Assembly (NCBI GenBank): GCA_934086935.1
Contig: CAKOIQ010000021.1
Span: 1-16,916, forward strand
Length of the DNA stretch: 16,916 nt
Reading direction: 5' to 3'
Source: an uncultured Bacilli bacterium
GTDB lineage: Bacteria > Bacillota_I > Bacilli_A > RF39 > UBA660
The translations under genes were made by a program, and so were the position numbers. Shown one piece after another: positions 7,138-14,289 of the stretch. The notes under the pieces are model-generated. The model ran no database searches and was not told where the DNA came from. It saw only the letters and a program-made list of their open reading frames with translations. How positions within the stretch are numbered: position 1 is the first letter of the stretch; every line of letters begins with the position of its first letter.

Positions 7138-8223
7138 CTACAAAAATTGGAAGTATAAATCTAGATATTTCTCCTTAAATTCGGTATAAAATGAGTATTC
7201 TTCTTTTGTTAAATTTTTTGTATTATTTATTGAAAATTTATATTCATCTACATTTGGATTAACATAAATTAAATTTACAAATAATCTTTTACTATTCAAA
7301 TTATATCTAAATCTCTTTTCTTTTTTATAAGTATCATCAAATACAGTTACAATATTATCATTTAAATTATAATAAATTCTTAAGTTATCATCTTCTAAAG
7401 AATATTGATTAAATTCTCTATCATAAGTAAAATTTTTACTTTTTAAATATTCATGCATATTTTGTTTTTTAAAATTTTCAAATGTTTCATCGGATTTAGA
7501 AAATAAATATTCATTTTTAAAATATCTTGATAATTTAATATTTATAACTTCTTGATAAGATTGATAAATTACTTTAACAAAAAAGTTATCATATTCATTT
7601 TTTAATGTATTATCTAAATATATTTTTTTAAAATTATTATTTTCAGTTATTAACATATCAGATGTACTTTTAAACACACTTATTTGTTTACCATCTTCTT
7701 TTTGAACATAAAGATTAACATTAGCAATTAAATTCTCATTAGTTTCTTTATCAACTACAGTACCTAACTTTAAATAAGATTTATTACGAGAAATAATTAA
7801 TACCCCATCTTTGATACTGTATTTCTCACCTTCACCTCTAATACCATATACACTTAAAGTATTATAATTTTTAAAAAAATAATAAGACAAGAAAACAAAA
7901 ACTACAATAATTAAAGTTGCGAAAACAATTTTTAAAAACTTATTTAAATTTCTTTGTTTATCTAATAAATCGAGTACTACATCTTTCTTTTTATCATTTT
8001 TATTATTTTTATTAAATCTTTCACCGGCAAGAAGTTCATCAATTGATACATTAAAGAAATTACTTAATAAAACTAAAGTATCATTTAGTGGTAAAGTATT
8101 ACCCTTTTCCCATTTATTAACAGTAGTTCTATGAACATGAACTTCATTAGCTAATTGTTCTTGATTAAGATCTTTCTCTTCTCTTAATTTTTTAATAAAT
8201 TCTCCAAATTTCTTTTGGTCCAT
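7138..8223 (-). CDS. Membrane-anchored XRE-family HTH protein with extracellular domain
   Basis: This is a 361-aa protein. Residues 5-66 form an XRE/Cro-type helix-turn-helix (FIKKLREEKDLNQEQLA, then VHRTTVNKWEKG and LLSNFFNVSIDELL). Residues 70-95 are a basic linker. One membrane helix spans about 96-118. Residues 119-361 lie outside the cell: hydrophilic, rich in Asn, Lys and Tyr, beta-like, with no cysteine and no family I can name. The layout implies direct signalling from the outer domain to DNA, without a kinase. ATG 8221-8223 is preceded by AAGGA at 8 nt. It has its own promoter at 8262-8290 and is followed by the secreted-protein gene, so that protein may be its target or ligand; this is inference from position only. 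Confidence 0.88.
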   Translation of the reverse strand: MDQKKFGEFIKKLREEKDLNQEQLANEVHVHRTTVNKWEKGNTLPLNDTLVLLSNFFNVSIDELLAGERFNKNNKNDKKKDVVLDLLDKQRNLNKFLKIVFATLIIVVFVFLSYYFFKNYNTLSVYGIRGEGEKYSIKDGVLIISRNKSYLKLGTVVDKETNENLIANVNLYVQKEDGKQISVFKSTSDMLITENNNFKKIYLDNTLKNEYDNFFVKVIYQSYQEVINIKLSRYFKNEYLFSKSDETFENFKKQNMHEYLKSKNFTYDREFNQYSLEDDNLRIYYNLNDNIVTVFDDTYKKEKRFRYNLNSKRLFVNLIYVNPNVDEYKFSINNTKNLTKEEYSFYTEFKEKYLDLYFQFL

Positions 8224-8261
8224 AATATCTGTCCTTCTTTTTAACTACTAAAACCATATTA

Positions 8262-8290
8262 ATTATAGTACAACCCTTCAGAATAGGCAA
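8262..8290 (-). promoter_or_regulatory. Promoter of the membrane-anchored HTH gene
   Basis: On the minus strand, TTGCCT (8285-8290), a 17-nt spacer and TATAAT (8262-8267). The -35 directly follows the T-run of the terminator of the small upstream gene, so the two elements are packed against each other. The leader is about 30 nt. Confidence 0.6.
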
Positions 8291-8318
8291 AAAAAAATAA
8301 GTGAAAATTACTTATTTT
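8289..8318 (-). terminator. Terminator of the 41-aa small gene
   Basis: AAAATAAGT (8294-8302) pairs with ACTTATTTT (8310-8318) over a 7-nt loop; on the minus strand it is followed by a T-run (8289-8297). The stop codon of the small gene (8308-8310) lies in the loop and stem edge. Confidence 0.75.
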
Positions 8319-8433
8319 CTTTGTTTTTTTTCTTATCTGTGTATAGACTATTTAAAACTTTAACTTTAACGCCTTTTTCATATTTAAACATTTTTCTAAC
8401 ACCTTTTGGTAATTTTTTCTTATAAACTTTCAT
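8308..8433 (-). CDS. Small basic protein, 41 aa, unknown
   Basis: ATG 8431-8433 is preceded by TTAAGGAGG, one of the strongest ribosome sites in the window, and the frame runs 41 codons to TAA. The peptide starts MKVYKKKLPKGVRKMFKYEK, is very rich in Lys and Val, has one Arg, no cysteine and no membrane segment, and ends in a charged KKKNKENK tail. Own promoter (extended -10 at 8460-8468) and own terminator support a real gene. I do not recognise it. A nucleic-acid- or ribosome-binding role fits the charge; a secreted cationic peptide is less likely because no leader or hydrophobic stretch is seen. It lies upstream of the HTH gene on the same strand. Confidence 0.75.
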   Translation of the reverse strand: MKVYKKKLPKGVRKMFKYEKGVKVKVLNSLYTDKKKNKENK

Positions 8434-8459
8434 ACTACGCCTCCTTAATCAACGTAAGT

Positions 8460-8468
8460 ATTATATCA
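8460..8468 (-). promoter_or_regulatory. Extended -10 promoter of the small gene
   Basis: The minus strand reads TGATATAAT, an extended -10, ending 26 nt before the small-gene ATG. No good -35 is seen at 16-18 nt, which is usual for extended -10 promoters. Confidence 0.55.
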
Positions 8469-8525
8469 TAATAATTGAAAATATAATATAGTTTTTAAAT
8501 TATAATAAAATTTATCTATTTTGTC

Positions 8526-8594
8526 TGTTAAAGTATCAGTATTTAACAATTCGCTCATTTTATTAACATATAACGTGCAAGATTGATTATTGCA
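8526..8594. promoter_or_regulatory. Two inverted repeats upstream of the acyltransferase/ligase operon
   Basis: TGTTAAA-N9-TTTAACA (8526-8548) and TGCAA-N9-TTGCA (8576-8594) both have 9-nt centres. The second covers the -35 of the downstream operon (8583-8588), the place expected for a repressor site. No regulator for it is identified in the window. Confidence 0.4.
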
Positions 8595-8612
8595 AAAAAA
8601 ATATGATATAAT
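8583..8612 (+). promoter_or_regulatory. Promoter of the acyltransferase-like/ligase operon
   Basis: TTGATT (8583-8588), an 18-nt spacer and TATAAT (8607-8612) with an upstream TG (extended -10). The leader to ATG 8646 is about 27 nt and carries AGGA (8632-8635). Confidence 0.65.
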
Positions 8613-8645
8613 TATTTATATTTATGAAAGTAGGAAAATTAGATT

Positions 8646-9506
8646 ATGAATAGAAAAGATGGAATTAAAGTTAAAAATTTAGATGGAATGCACGGATTAA
8701 TTAATTTTGTTATGCCTAGACGTGCTGATTCTGAAGTATACATTAATACCAAATTAGATGTTACTAAATTAGTAGATTACATAAAAAATAAAAAGAAAGA
8801 AAAAGGCAATGAAGATTTAACTTACTTTCATGCTTTCTCAATAGCTATTGGTAAATTACTTTATAATAGACCACTATTAAACAGGTTTGTTATTAATAAA
8901 ACTCATTATGATCGAAAAGATATTACTTTATCATTTGTAGCCAAAAAAGAATTTACAGATCATGCTGAAGAAACATTTAATGTAGTTAAAGTTGAAGAAA
9001 AAGATAATCTTTTTACAATGAGTAATAAAATATCTGGTAAAGTTCATAAAGTTAGAGAAGAAAAGAAAACCAATACTGCAGACAATTTTATAAATAGCAT
9101 TGGTAAATTACCCAAATTTATTAGATGGTTTATAATTAAAATTGTTAAATTTGCAGATAATCATGATTTGATTCCGCAATCATTAACCAGTAATTCCATT
9201 TATCATTCAAGTGTATTATTATCAAATTTAGGTAGCCTTAAATGCGGTGCAATCTATCATCACTTAACCGATCTTGGTACTAACAGTGTTTTAATTACAA
9301 TTGGCGAAATTAAAGATGAACCTGTAGTTATTGATGGAAAAGTTGAAATTCGTAAAATGTGCGAATTTGGAGTTACTTTAGATGAAAGAATTGGAGATGG
9401 CTTCTATTTTGTAAAATCTTTGAAGTTATTAGAATATATGTTTAATAATCCAGAAGTCCTTGAGGAGGATGCAAATGTACGAATCATTGAAAAACAAACT
9501 AAATAA
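8646..9506 (+). CDS. Stand-alone E2/CAT-fold acyltransferase-like protein, catalytic His replaced
   Basis: This 286-aa protein matches the catalytic domain of 2-oxo acid dehydrogenase E2 acyltransferases (chloramphenicol acetyltransferase fold). Visible landmarks are the HAFSIAIGKLLYNRPLLN helix (62-79), the LLSNLGSL strand (191-198), the GEIKDEPVVIDGKV strand (220-232) and the C-terminal LDERIGDGF (245-253) followed by a LKLLEYMFNNPE helix. In E2 enzymes the last block is DHRxxDG, with His as the general base; here that His is Glu247, while the Asp251-Gly252 pair remains. There is no lipoyl domain or E1-binding domain, and no dehydrogenase genes nearby. It may use another residue, bind acyl groups without catalysis, or act as a partner of the ligase that follows with a 32-nt overlap. 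A pyruvate-dehydrogenase role is unlikely. Confidence 0.8.
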   Translation: MNRKDGIKVKNLDGMHGLINFVMPRRADSEVYINTKLDVTKLVDYIKNKKKEKGNEDLTYFHAFSIAIGKLLYNRPLLNRFVINKTHYDRKDITLSFVAKKEFTDHAEETFNVVKVEEKDNLFTMSNKISGKVHKVREEKKTNTADNFINSIGKLPKFIRWFIIKIVKFADNHDLIPQSLTSNSIYHSSVLLSNLGSLKCGAIYHHLTDLGTNSVLITIGEIKDEPVVIDGKVEIRKMCEFGVTLDERIGDGFYFVKSLKLLEYMFNNPEVLEEDANVRIIEKQTK

Positions 9507-11223
9507 ACACATTAATAAATTTAAAAGAATATTAGGAATTAATCCTAAAAATAAATGGGCGAATTATTACACTAAAACACCAAAAGAAATTAAATATGAC
9601 AATGGAAGTTTAATAGATGCAGTTTTATTATCAGCATCAATGTATCCTAACAATATTGCAATTGAATATTACAACACTCAAATATCTTATGTTGAATTTG
9701 TAAGCAGAATTAAAAAATGTGCTCGCAGTTTAAAAAAAATTGGCGTTGAAGAAGATGATCGTGTAACAATCTGTATGCCAAACACACCAGAAGCTGTAAT
9801 TATGTTCTATGCTATTAATATGGTTGGTGCAGTTGCTAATATGATTCATCCCCTATCTTCAGAAAATGAAATAAATTTTTATTTAAATAAAGCTCAAAGT
9901 AAAGTTATCTTAACAATAGATTTATGCTATCCAAAAGTTATGAATGCCATTAAAAATACTAAAGTTAAACACGTTATTGTTTCATCTGCTACAAAGTCAA
10001 TGGGATTCATTGTTGATACTGCATATTATTTATTTAAAGGACGCAAAAATGATAAAAGTATGAAAGCAAATAAAGAAATTGTTCTTTCATGGCGTCAATT
10101 TATTAAAAATGGTGCTTATTATACCGAAGAGTATTATATAAAAAGAAAAGATACTGATTTAGCAGTTATTCTTTATAGTGGTGGTACAACAGGAAAACCT
10201 AAGGGCATTTGTTTAAGTAATCTTAACTTTAATGCAGGTGCTGTTCAAAGCAGATACATGTCTGATACTATGAAACCCAGCAATTCATTTTTAACAATAC
10301 TTCCAAACTTTCATGCTTTCGGTATTGGAATTTCTACACATACTCCACTATATTCTGGAATGAAAGTTATCTTAATTCCTAAATTTGATATGAAAAAAAT
10401 GAAAAAAATCTTAAAAAAATATCATCCAAATGTTATCGCTGGAGTTCCATCTCTATTTGATGCCATAACCAAATTAAAACTTGGACCAAATGATTTAGCA
10501 GATTTAACTTTAGCAGTATGTGGCGGTGATTCTATTACCATAGAAAGTAAAAAGAAAATAAATAAATATTTTAAAGAACATGGATGCAAAACTGATTTAA
10601 GAGTTGGTTATGGACTAACTGAAGGAGCAGGTGCCTGTTGTTTATCACCAGAAGGTATGGAAAATAAAAAAGATATTATAGGCATTCCCTTCCCTAATTG
10701 TATTTATAAAATTGTTGATATAAATGGCGGACACGAAGTTAACCCCGATGAAGATGGTGAAATTCTTATAAGTGGCCCTAACGTCATGCTTGGCTACCTA
10801 GATGAAGAAAAAGAAACAAATGAAACATTAATTAAAGATGAAAATGGTACAATATGGCTTCATACAGGCGATATGGGAAGTATGGATAAAAAAGGATTAA
10901 TCTATTATCGTTCAAGAATTAAACGAATGATCATAACTAATGGATACAATGTTTATCCAAGTTATATTGAAGAATTACTTGCTAAAAATGAATACATCTT
11001 TCAAAGCGCTGTAATTGGTGTTCCTCACCCATATAAAGGTGAAGTTGCTAAAGCATTTATTGTTTTAAAAGAAAATGTAAAACCAACCTTAGAAGTCAAA
11101 AGATCAATCAATAAATATCTTAAACAAAATTTAGCAAATTATGCTATTCCTCAAGATATCGAATATGTTGATGGATTACCAATGACTCTAGTTGGTAAAG
11201 TGTCATATAAAGATTTACATTAA
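9475..11223 (+). CDS. AMP-forming acyl-CoA synthetase / acyl-adenylate ligase
   Basis: This is a 582-aa member of the ANL superfamily, which activates a carboxylic acid with ATP to an acyl-adenylate and passes it to CoA or another thiol. Motifs in order: P-loop YSGGTTGKPKG (234-244), GYGLTEG (378-384), HTGD (463-466), the hinge region RSRIKRMIITNGYNVYP (479-495), and the catalytic Lys575 in TLVGKVSYKDL at the C-terminus. Residues 1-40 are a basic extension that could touch a membrane. The ATG at 9475-9477 has AGGAGG 6 nt upstream; an upstream ATG (9469) and TTG (9460) are too close to, or before, that site. The overlap with the acyltransferase-like gene indicates coupled translation. A bidirectional terminator follows. 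A fatty or other hydrophobic acid is a plausible substrate, but this is not shown by the sequence. Confidence 0.9.
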   Translation: MYESLKNKLNKHINKFKRILGINPKNKWANYYTKTPKEIKYDNGSLIDAVLLSASMYPNNIAIEYYNTQISYVEFVSRIKKCARSLKKIGVEEDDRVTICMPNTPEAVIMFYAINMVGAVANMIHPLSSENEINFYLNKAQSKVILTIDLCYPKVMNAIKNTKVKHVIVSSATKSMGFIVDTAYYLFKGRKNDKSMKANKEIVLSWRQFIKNGAYYTEEYYIKRKDTDLAVILYSGGTTGKPKGICLSNLNFNAGAVQSRYMSDTMKPSNSFLTILPNFHAFGIGISTHTPLYSGMKVILIPKFDMKKMKKILKKYHPNVIAGVPSLFDAITKLKLGPNDLADLTLAVCGGDSITIESKKKINKYFKEHGCKTDLRVGYGLTEGAGACCLSPEGMENKKDIIGIPFPNCIYKIVDINGGHEVNPDEDGEILISGPNVMLGYLDEEKETNETLIKDENGTIWLHTGDMGSMDKKGLIYYRSRIKRMIITNGYNVYPSYIEELLAKNEYIFQSAVIGVPHPYKGEVAKAFIVLKENVKPTLEVKRSINKYLKQNLANYAIPQDIEYVDGLPMTLVGKVSYKDLH

Positions 11224-11256
11224 AAAAGATGCATATAAATTTTATGCATCTTTTTT
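11222..11256. terminator. Bidirectional terminator between ligase and CapA genes
   Basis: A perfect 14-bp stem, AAAAAAGATGCATA (11222-11235) with TATGCATCTTTTTT (11243-11256), over a 7-nt loop. It includes the ligase TAA and the last codons and stop of the convergent CapA gene. Confidence 0.9.
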
Positions 11257-12309
11257 ATATTCAAAACCTTTACTATATTTTAAAATTTTATCTAATACCC
11301 TATTCTTTTCTGTTCCATCTAACACAACTGGTTGATAATTATTTGTATATTTAACTCCAGATACAGAAGCCGGTATAATATTAATATTATCATCTAATAA
11401 TAATTTACCATTAACAAATTTAAAAGTTTGTTGATAAATAAAAGTATCTTTATCAGGAGGATTTTGATTTCCACCAAATGAAAAATTAGCTAAAGAATAT
11501 AAAATATATTTATCTTTATATTTCTCAATACCTTGAATACGGTGAGGATGTGCTCCAATTACTAAATCAACTCCGTTATCAATTAAATAATGAGCTAATT
11601 TTTCTTGAAAAGTTGCCTGTTTATAATCTCCTTCAATTCCCCAATGCATTGAAGCAAAAATTAAATCACAGTTTTGTTCTTTTAAATAATTAATTGCTTT
11701 TAAACAATCACTATATCTAGTCGCATATATATCTAAAAAAGCAAAAAATCCAATTTTTATCCCATTTACTTTTCTTATTAAATATTTACTACCACCATAA
11801 TAATCAACATTTGCTTCATTTAAGGTTTTAACTGTCTCATCATATCCTTTTTCACCAAAATCATATGCATGATTATTAGCAAAACTAACAATTTCTACAC
11901 TTCCTTCTTTTAAAATATTGACATAAGAAGTCGGTGCTTTAAAATTATATTTTTTCTCAACTTTATCGCTAGATGTAGTAAATTGTCCCTCTAAATTAGC
12001 TATAGTTAAATCATCACTTTCAAAAAGATATTTAACTTTTTTAAAATAATAACCATAATCTCCATTATTATCATTTAAATACTTATCAAATCTTGTAGCA
12101 TAACCATACCTTGGATCCCATCCTAAAGTACAATCACCTACAGCAGTTATTTTCACTGTTTTAACATCATCATTACACACCTTTTGAATAACTAATGGTT
12201 GCGTAATAACTGCTTTCTTTGGTTTATAAAAAAGATTTATAAAAGAATATGCTTCAGCTATTACAATTAATAAATAAACAATTCCAAAATAAATATATTT
12301 CTTTTTCAT
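11242..12309 (-). CDS. CapA-family protein (PGA_cap metallophosphoesterase fold), membrane-anchored
   Basis: This is a 355-aa protein with an N-terminal anchor (helix about 5-27) and an outer domain. Metallophosphoesterase-like motifs are clear: AVGDCTLG (56-63), NLEG (105-108), FANNHAYDFG (143-152), MHWG (221-224), GAHPHRIQG (252-260) and YSLANFSFGG (271-280). Members of this family (CapA/PgsA) take part in poly-gamma-glutamate capsule synthesis or other envelope work, and many are uncharacterised. No capB/capC-like genes lie nearby, so a polyglutamate capsule is not supported. It is third in an operon after a D-aspartate-ligase-like gene and a racemase, 17 nt from the racemase stop, with GGAG at 9 nt from ATG. 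Envelope or D-Asp-linked wall work is likely by context. Confidence 0.9.
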   Translation of the reverse strand: MKKKYIYFGIVYLLIVIAEAYSFINLFYKPKKAVITQPLVIQKVCNDDVKTVKITAVGDCTLGWDPRYGYATRFDKYLNDNNGDYGYYFKKVKYLFESDDLTIANLEGQFTTSSDKVEKKYNFKAPTSYVNILKEGSVEIVSFANNHAYDFGEKGYDETVKTLNEANVDYYGGSKYLIRKVNGIKIGFFAFLDIYATRYSDCLKAINYLKEQNCDLIFASMHWGIEGDYKQATFQEKLAHYLIDNGVDLVIGAHPHRIQGIEKYKDKYILYSLANFSFGGNQNPPDKDTFIYQQTFKFVNGKLLLDDNINIIPASVSGVKYTNNYQPVVLDGTEKNRVLDKILKYSKGFEYKKDA

Positions 12310-12326
12310 AATACCAACTCCAACAA

Positions 12327-13034
12327 TTACTCTTTTATATTTTTACCAGCTAATAAGATTGTTTTTTTGGCAAGTACGGTTAAACTATCAACAATATTTT
12401 CTTTTTCTAAATTAATACCTAACTGATTAAATGCTACCGATAATTCAGTACATCCAGCAATAACTGCTTCACAATTATTATCTTTAAAATACTTTACAAT
12501 ATTCATAAGTTCATCTTTATTAGGAATTTTATTTTGTTTCACATCATCATAAATAATTGACATAACCTTTTTTTGAATCTCTTCATTAGGTTTAAATATT
12601 TCTAATTTATCTTCAGCATACTTATCATAAACTCCAGATTGAATAGTTCCATCAGTAGCCATTAAACCAACCTTTTTAATACCGCTGTCTAATACATTAC
12701 CAACAGTTTCTTTAACAATATTAAGTATAGGTATATTCACACTTTTAGCAACTTCATCATAAAAATAAGTCGCTGTATTACATGGCATAACTATAAATGA
12801 TACATTATTATTTTCAAGCAATTTAGCTGCTTCGATCATCTCATATACCGGATTAGTTTTACTATCATCTAATATATAAGCCGTTCTATCAGGTATACTT
12901 GAATATTGACATATAAGCATATCAACATTTTCTTGATCACAAGTAGCTTCTGTATTATTAATAACTATTTCCATAAATTTGGCAGTAGCCATAGGCCCTA
13001 ACCCACCAATTACACCTACTAAATTATTTCTCAT
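12327..13034 (-). CDS. Aspartate/glutamate racemase family protein
   Basis: This is a 235-aa cofactor-independent amino-acid racemase. The N-terminal GVIGGLGPMAT (7-17) is typical of aspartate racemases of the RacD/RacX/YgeA group. The two catalytic cysteines are visible: Cys85 in MPCNTA and Cys195 in AGCTELS, each in a conserved turn, one from each half of the pseudo-symmetric fold. Length is normal. It overlaps the upstream ATP-grasp gene by 11 nt, with AGGAAG 4 nt before the ATG, so the two are co-translated. Since the upstream enzyme resembles D-aspartate ligase, the likely reaction is L-Asp to D-Asp (EC 5.1.1.13). Substrate specificity is inferred from context; Glu racemization (MurI type) is less likely given the GGLGPMAT type of N-terminus. 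Confidence 0.9.
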   Translation of the reverse strand: MRNNLVGVIGGLGPMATAKFMEIVINNTEATCDQENVDMLICQYSSIPDRTAYILDDSKTNPVYEMIEAAKLLENNNVSFIVMPCNTATYFYDEVAKSVNIPILNIVKETVGNVLDSGIKKVGLMATDGTIQSGVYDKYAEDKLEIFKPNEEIQKKVMSIIYDDVKQNKIPNKDELMNIVKYFKDNNCEAVIAGCTELSVAFNQLGINLEKENIVDSLTVLAKKTILLAGKNIKE

Positions 13035-14217
13035 AATACTTCCTAAACTTTCTAATGTGATTAATTAAAGCCATATTAATATAAAACTTTCTCTTTAAAG
13101 AAAAATCTTTTTTATAATCCAATGGATTATTTCTTTTTAACTTTTTATATTCTTTAATTAATTCTTTATCTTTAACATATTTCTTAATTACACAAAATGG
13201 AATTATTCTATATAACTCTTTCCCTTTTTGTTCATATTTATCTTTAACATTTTCATATATATAGGCATCTACACAAGGTTCTAAATAATTAGTATGACCA
13301 GCTCCCATATAGAAATTACTTCTTCCTAATCTAACATTAACTTCAAAGAAATAAAAATCTTTAGTTTCATCATCATACTTAACATCAAAATTAGCATAAC
13401 CTTTATAATTAGTTTCTTTTAAGAATTTTTTAGCAGCTTCTACTAATTTATCATCCTCTGTATTAACTATAGCTGAATAATTTCCCGTAACATCAGGTCC
13501 TTTTTCTTCAAGTAAAACTCTTCCAACTGAGGAAAATAATACATTACTATTTTGATCACAAAAACAAGTTAAAACTCTCATATTTGCATCGGTACCCTTA
13601 ATATATTCTTGTACTACAAAATCATCATTATATCCAGCCCCAAAACATCTATCTAAAGTAGTAATTAACTCTTCGTATGAGTTAATTATAAATACTTTCA
13701 TCTTACCTTCAAAATTAATTCTTTGATAAACAGCTTTATTAGATACTTTACCTACAATTGGATATTTAAATGGAATTTCCACATCTTTATAATTATCTTT
13801 ATTTAAAATAATAGTTTTTGGATAATTAATTCCAACTTTTTCACAAACTTCATAGAAGTTTTCTTTTTCAACTACTCTATTTAAAGTTGTTAAATCAACT
13901 GTTGGAATAACATAATATTTATCTAAAACATCTTTATTTCTAACAATTGTATCAACATAATCTTCTGAACAACCAAAAAGTAATAATTTAGTATCTGGAT
14001 ATTGTTTCTTTAAATCAATTAAATAATCAATTAATTTATCTTCTTTCATTCCATCTACTGTATGAGTTTCTGTAATTTTACTATAACTAGTCATCCAATA
14101 AGTATATTTACCTATAATAATAGACTTAACATTATAAAATTCATAAAATGTTCTTGCTACACTATAAGCTCCTACATCTATTCCTAAAATAACTGGTTTA
14201 AATTTAATGTCATTCAT
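13024..14217 (-). CDS. ATP-grasp ligase, D-aspartate ligase (Aslfm)-like
   Basis: This is a 397-aa ATP-grasp enzyme. The N-terminus KPVILGIDVGAYSVARTFYE (7-26) and the order of later blocks (KYPIVGKVSN 151-160, VVQEYIKG 201-208, GYANFDVKYD 273-282, FEVNVRLGRS 291-300) resemble, from memory, the Enterococcus faecium D-aspartate ligase, which adds D-Asp to the Lys side chain of peptidoglycan precursors. Glu292, Asn294 and Arg296 fit metal and substrate binding in the ATP-grasp fold. It is somewhat shorter than that enzyme (about 450 aa) and has a basic C-terminal tail. ATG 14215-14217 is preceded by GGTGAT; two upstream in-frame GTG codons (14218-14220 and 14224-14226) sit next to or within that site. 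It overlaps the aspartate racemase, which could supply D-Asp. Another amino-acid ligase is possible. Confidence 0.82.
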   Translation of the reverse strand: MNDIKFKPVILGIDVGAYSVARTFYEFYNVKSIIIGKYTYWMTSYSKITETHTVDGMKEDKLIDYLIDLKKQYPDTKLLLFGCSEDYVDTIVRNKDVLDKYYVIPTVDLTTLNRVVEKENFYEVCEKVGINYPKTIILNKDNYKDVEIPFKYPIVGKVSNKAVYQRINFEGKMKVFIINSYEELITTLDRCFGAGYNDDFVVQEYIKGTDANMRVLTCFCDQNSNVLFSSVGRVLLEEKGPDVTGNYSAIVNTEDDKLVEAAKKFLKETNYKGYANFDVKYDDETKDFYFFEVNVRLGRSNFYMGAGHTNYLEPCVDAYIYENVKDKYEQKGKELYRIIPFCVIKKYVKDKELIKEYKKLKRNNPLDYKKDFSLKRKFYINMALINHIRKFRKYYEK

Positions 14218-14221
14218 CACT

Positions 14222-14243
14222 ATCACCTAAATTAATTATACCA
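14222..14243 (-). promoter_or_regulatory. Promoter and ribosome site of the D-Asp ligase operon
   Basis: On the minus strand an extended -10, TGGTATAAT (14235-14243), is followed after 7 nt by GGTGAT (14222-14227), 4 nt before the ATG. No good -35. The predicted leader is very short. Confidence 0.6.
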
Positions 14244-14263
14244 TATAAATGCACAAACATATA

Positions 14264-14286
14264 TGATATAATTATAATGTGGTGAT
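14264..14286 (+). promoter_or_regulatory. Promoter and ribosome site of the FAD oxidoreductase gene
   Basis: The extended -10 TGATATAAT (14264-14272) is followed after 8 nt by GGTGAT (14281-14286), 3 nt before ATG. It stands back to back with the divergent ligase promoter, with 20 nt between the two extended -10 elements. Confidence 0.6.
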
Positions 14287-14289
14287 AAT

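Noticed and set aside
8624..8653. Nine-codon upstream frame overlapping the acyltransferase-like gene start
   Set aside because: It has no ribosome site of its own, and its overlap with the real start is easily explained by chance in AT-rich sequence.
9460..9474. Upstream TTG/ATG starts for the acyl ligase
   Set aside because: The AGGAGG site lies inside that extension; the ATG at 9475 has normal 6-nt spacing.
8646..9506. Pyruvate dehydrogenase E2 or chloramphenicol acetyltransferase
   Set aside because: No lipoyl or E1-binding domain, no E1/E3 genes nearby, and the catalytic His shared by both families is missing.
11242..12309. Poly-gamma-glutamate capsule operon
   Set aside because: Only the CapA-type gene is present; no capB- or capC-like genes are in the window.
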